This document shows, piece by piece, positions 22,595 to 24,194 of a stretch of DNA of 24,194 nucleotides. The stretch is from assembly GCA_002353225.1 (NCBI GenBank), contig DEJF01000019.1, forward strand, positions 1 to 24,194, in the 5' to 3' direction. This stretch comes from Prevotella sp. UBA2755 (GTDB lineage: Bacteria; Bacteroidota; Bacteroidia; Bacteroidales; Bacteroidaceae). Each line of letters starts with the position of its first letter. The stretch's first letter is position 1. The position numbers and the translations under genes were made by a program. The notes beneath the pieces were generated by a model. That model did no database searches, had not been told where the DNA came from, and worked only from the letters and a program-made list of their open reading frames with translations.

Positions 22595-24154
22595 TCAGAA
22601 GGAATAGGTCAGAGAGCACTGAATCTGATGACGATTGTCCTTAACACTGACAGCATCACAATGGTTGTTGAGAGTCATAGTCTGATTGGTATCTTCATCA
22701 ATAAAGGCAGCCGAGTAGTCCTTCATGAAGGGATAGAAGTCACCTTTACGCATGCTATACTGATAAGCGAGGTCGAGGCGGAACTTGTCGAACGAGAAAC
22801 CAACACCAGCAGTGATACGATGGGTGTCCTTCCAGTTGATGTAATGCGTGGTGGAAGCATAATAAACACCAGGTGACTGTAAGGTCTGGTCACGCACACC
22901 ATTCTCCTGATACATCGGTGATACGTAGTTATAACCAATACGGATAGCGAGGCTCTTGTCTGCCTTGAACTCAGCACCGAGTTTCAGGGTAGAAACGCCC
23001 TTCAGGGTGTTCTCTGTGTGACGCTTCATCACGTTATCACTGGAACTGTTCTCATAGTATGTATAATCGTCATAGTAGTAATCGTAATTATAGCGACCGC
23101 CGTCAATCGTGCGCATATCGCAGGCACCATAGTCGGCATACTCATATACAGCACCCAGCGCAAGATAGTCACCGACAGTATGACCGAGACTCAAGCCAAA
23201 CTTCCAAGGAGTATTGAAACGGAAGTCCTCCTTAGCAGACTCGCGGTCTACATTAGTACCAATAGTAGTGTAATTCTCTGTTGTCAGACGATAGAATGTC
23301 GGTGTAGCGACAGAGACACCAATGCGGAAAGGAGACTCCTCGACAGGACGGAAGATCAAACCTGCCTTCACATTGATACCATGACCTGTAATCTTGTGGT
23401 TGTCGGAAATGAGCACATCCGTGATTTCCTGACTGCTGAGTGTCTCGTAATACTCACTGTAATTCTTATAACGTACAGAATGAACACCTACTGTCAAACC
23501 CAGATAGAGGCGGTTTTTGATATTACCACTGATATTGAAGTCGAACTCTCCGATATAACCTGTGTTGGCACGAGTGAAATCATAAGCATTACCAGCATAG
23601 TCATGGAGAATTTCATTCTCGTCAAGTACCATATTACCCAGATAGAGGTCGTCGAGTTGTGAACAGGCAAGTCCTCTGTTGAGGAAGAGTCCGTTCATGT
23701 CCTTCAATACGGTCTGTGAACTTTGTGAGGATCCATTCAGGGCATTAGCAGCAAACAACACATGGTTGAAGTTTCGATTCTTATGGTAGTTGAAACCAAA
23801 GTTCAGATAACTCGACTTTCCTGTGCGACTGCAGAACACTACACCAGCCTGATCGAAAGACACATGGGTCTTACTACCATCCTGGAAGGTCTTACCTTCC
23901 TCCTGTATGTTCACACCCAGAGTTGCTGAAACCTGTCCCTTACGGAACAAACCAATACCGGCAGGGTTAGAACCCATGGTGGAGATCTCAGCACCTAAGG
24001 CATCCATCGCACCACCCATACCCACATAACGGGCGGTACCATTCAAATCTTCTGTGGCAAGAGCAGCACCTACGTAAGTATCCTGTGTGGCATTCTGCGC
24101 CTGCATCTGCATGGCGCTCAGCGCCATTACTGCGAATAAATATGTCTTCTTCAT
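22595..24154 (-). CDS. FadL/OmpP1-like outer membrane transport protein
   Basis: A 519-aa outer membrane protein of the FadL/OmpP1 type, a family that takes up hydrophobic compounds such as long-chain fatty acids. It has a signal peptide (MKKTYLFAVMALSAMQMQAQ, cleavage after the last Gln). The mature N-terminus contains ARYVGMGGAMDALGAEISTMGSNPAGIGLFRKG, the conserved GMGGA...NPAG hatch region of this family. Many amphipathic strands follow, and the C-terminus QIQCSLTYSF ends in Phe, typical for barrel insertion. I chose ATG 24154, which gives a proper signal peptide; a TTG at 24163 adds three residues only. The substrate is unknown. Its promoter lies outside the window. Confidence 0.85.
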   Translation of the reverse strand: MKKTYLFAVMALSAMQMQAQNATQDTYVGAALATEDLNGTARYVGMGGAMDALGAEISTMGSNPAGIGLFRKGQVSATLGVNIQEEGKTFQDGSKTHVSFDQAGVVFCSRTGKSSYLNFGFNYHKNRNFNHVLFAANALNGSSQSSQTVLKDMNGLFLNRGLACSQLDDLYLGNMVLDENEILHDYAGNAYDFTRANTGYIGEFDFNISGNIKNRLYLGLTVGVHSVRYKNYSEYYETLSSQEITDVLISDNHKITGHGINVKAGLIFRPVEESPFRIGVSVATPTFYRLTTENYTTIGTNVDRESAKEDFRFNTPWKFGLSLGHTVGDYLALGAVYEYADYGACDMRTIDGGRYNYDYYYDDYTYYENSSSDNVMKRHTENTLKGVSTLKLGAEFKADKSLAIRIGYNYVSPMYQENGVRDQTLQSPGVYYASTTHYINWKDTHRITAGVGFSFDKFRLDLAYQYSMRKGDFYPFMKDYSAAFIDEDTNQTMTLNNHCDAVSVKDNRHQIQCSLTYSF

Positions 24155-24166
24155 AATCTTCAAACT

Positions 24167-24194
24167 CTAAACTATGAACTCTAAACTATGAACT
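24167..24194. repeat. 14-bp tandem repeat at the window edge, two units visible
   Basis: CTAAACTATGAACT occurs twice in a row (24167-24180 and 24181-24194), and the second unit ends at the window edge, so the array may continue. It begins 12 bases before the start codon of the FadL-like gene. Copy number changes here would alter the distance between promoter and start codon. Confidence 0.8.

Noticed and set aside
23018..23662. A 214-codon plus-strand reading frame inside the FadL-like gene.
   Set aside because: Antisense to a clear outer membrane protein; the Ile/Val-rich composition arises from the opposite strand's codon pattern.

Overview
This window looks like chromosomal DNA of a Bacteroidales bacterium, most likely Prevotellaceae (Prevotella/Segatella-like). 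Three things point there. The promoters fit the Bacteroidota pattern TTTG-N19/20-TAnnTTTG; six have both boxes and three more a clear -7 box. The primary sigma factor is the short (290 aa) Bacteroidota RpoD. The gene set (AddAB, membrane pyrophosphatase, DcuB, FadL-like and DUF5686-like outer membrane proteins) also fits. I see no phage, plasmid, CRISPR array, transposase or known defence system. The unusual material is between genes.

Left part (1-4710, + strand): a truncated copy of a dispersed palindromic repeat; truA; an EamA-type permease; then a HAD phosphatase, panB and an MFS permease packed as an apparent operon behind their own promoter. Two runs of 8-bp tandem repeats lie at gene ends and encode the C-termini of TruA and the HAD protein.

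Middle (4712-13659, - strand): an operon of a DUF5686-like outer membrane protein, AddA-like helicase-nuclease and AddB-like nuclease, reading away from rpoD. The MFS gene and addB converge with one base between them.

Intergenic region 13660-14483: 824 bp without a credible gene but full of structure. It holds the rpoD leader and promoter, a perfect 20-bp inverted repeat, a second copy of the dispersed palindromic repeat carrying 2.3 tandem 44-bp units between 15-bp inverted arms, four 22-bp spaced iterons, and the promoter of the next gene.

Right part (14484-24194): a YqhD/BDH-type alcohol dehydrogenase; convergent TRIC-family channel and rarA (overlapping TAATG); back-to-back promoters for rarA and an unrecognised acidic-tailed protein, which lies upstream of hppA (K+-dependent type pyrophosphatase); tRNA-Lys(CTT) with promoter and terminator; dcuB, with a perfect inverted repeat over its -33 box; and a FadL-like outer membrane protein whose leader contains a 14-bp tandem repeat running off the window.

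Theme: truA, the HAD gene and rarA each have exactly 9 bases between the -7 box and the ATG, implying leaderless or nearly leaderless mRNAs. In all three, and in dcuB, a TTG inside the -7 box is an in-frame false start. DcuB and HppA fit anaerobic, succinate-producing, Na+/H+-based energetics. AddAB and RarA cover recombination and fork repair.
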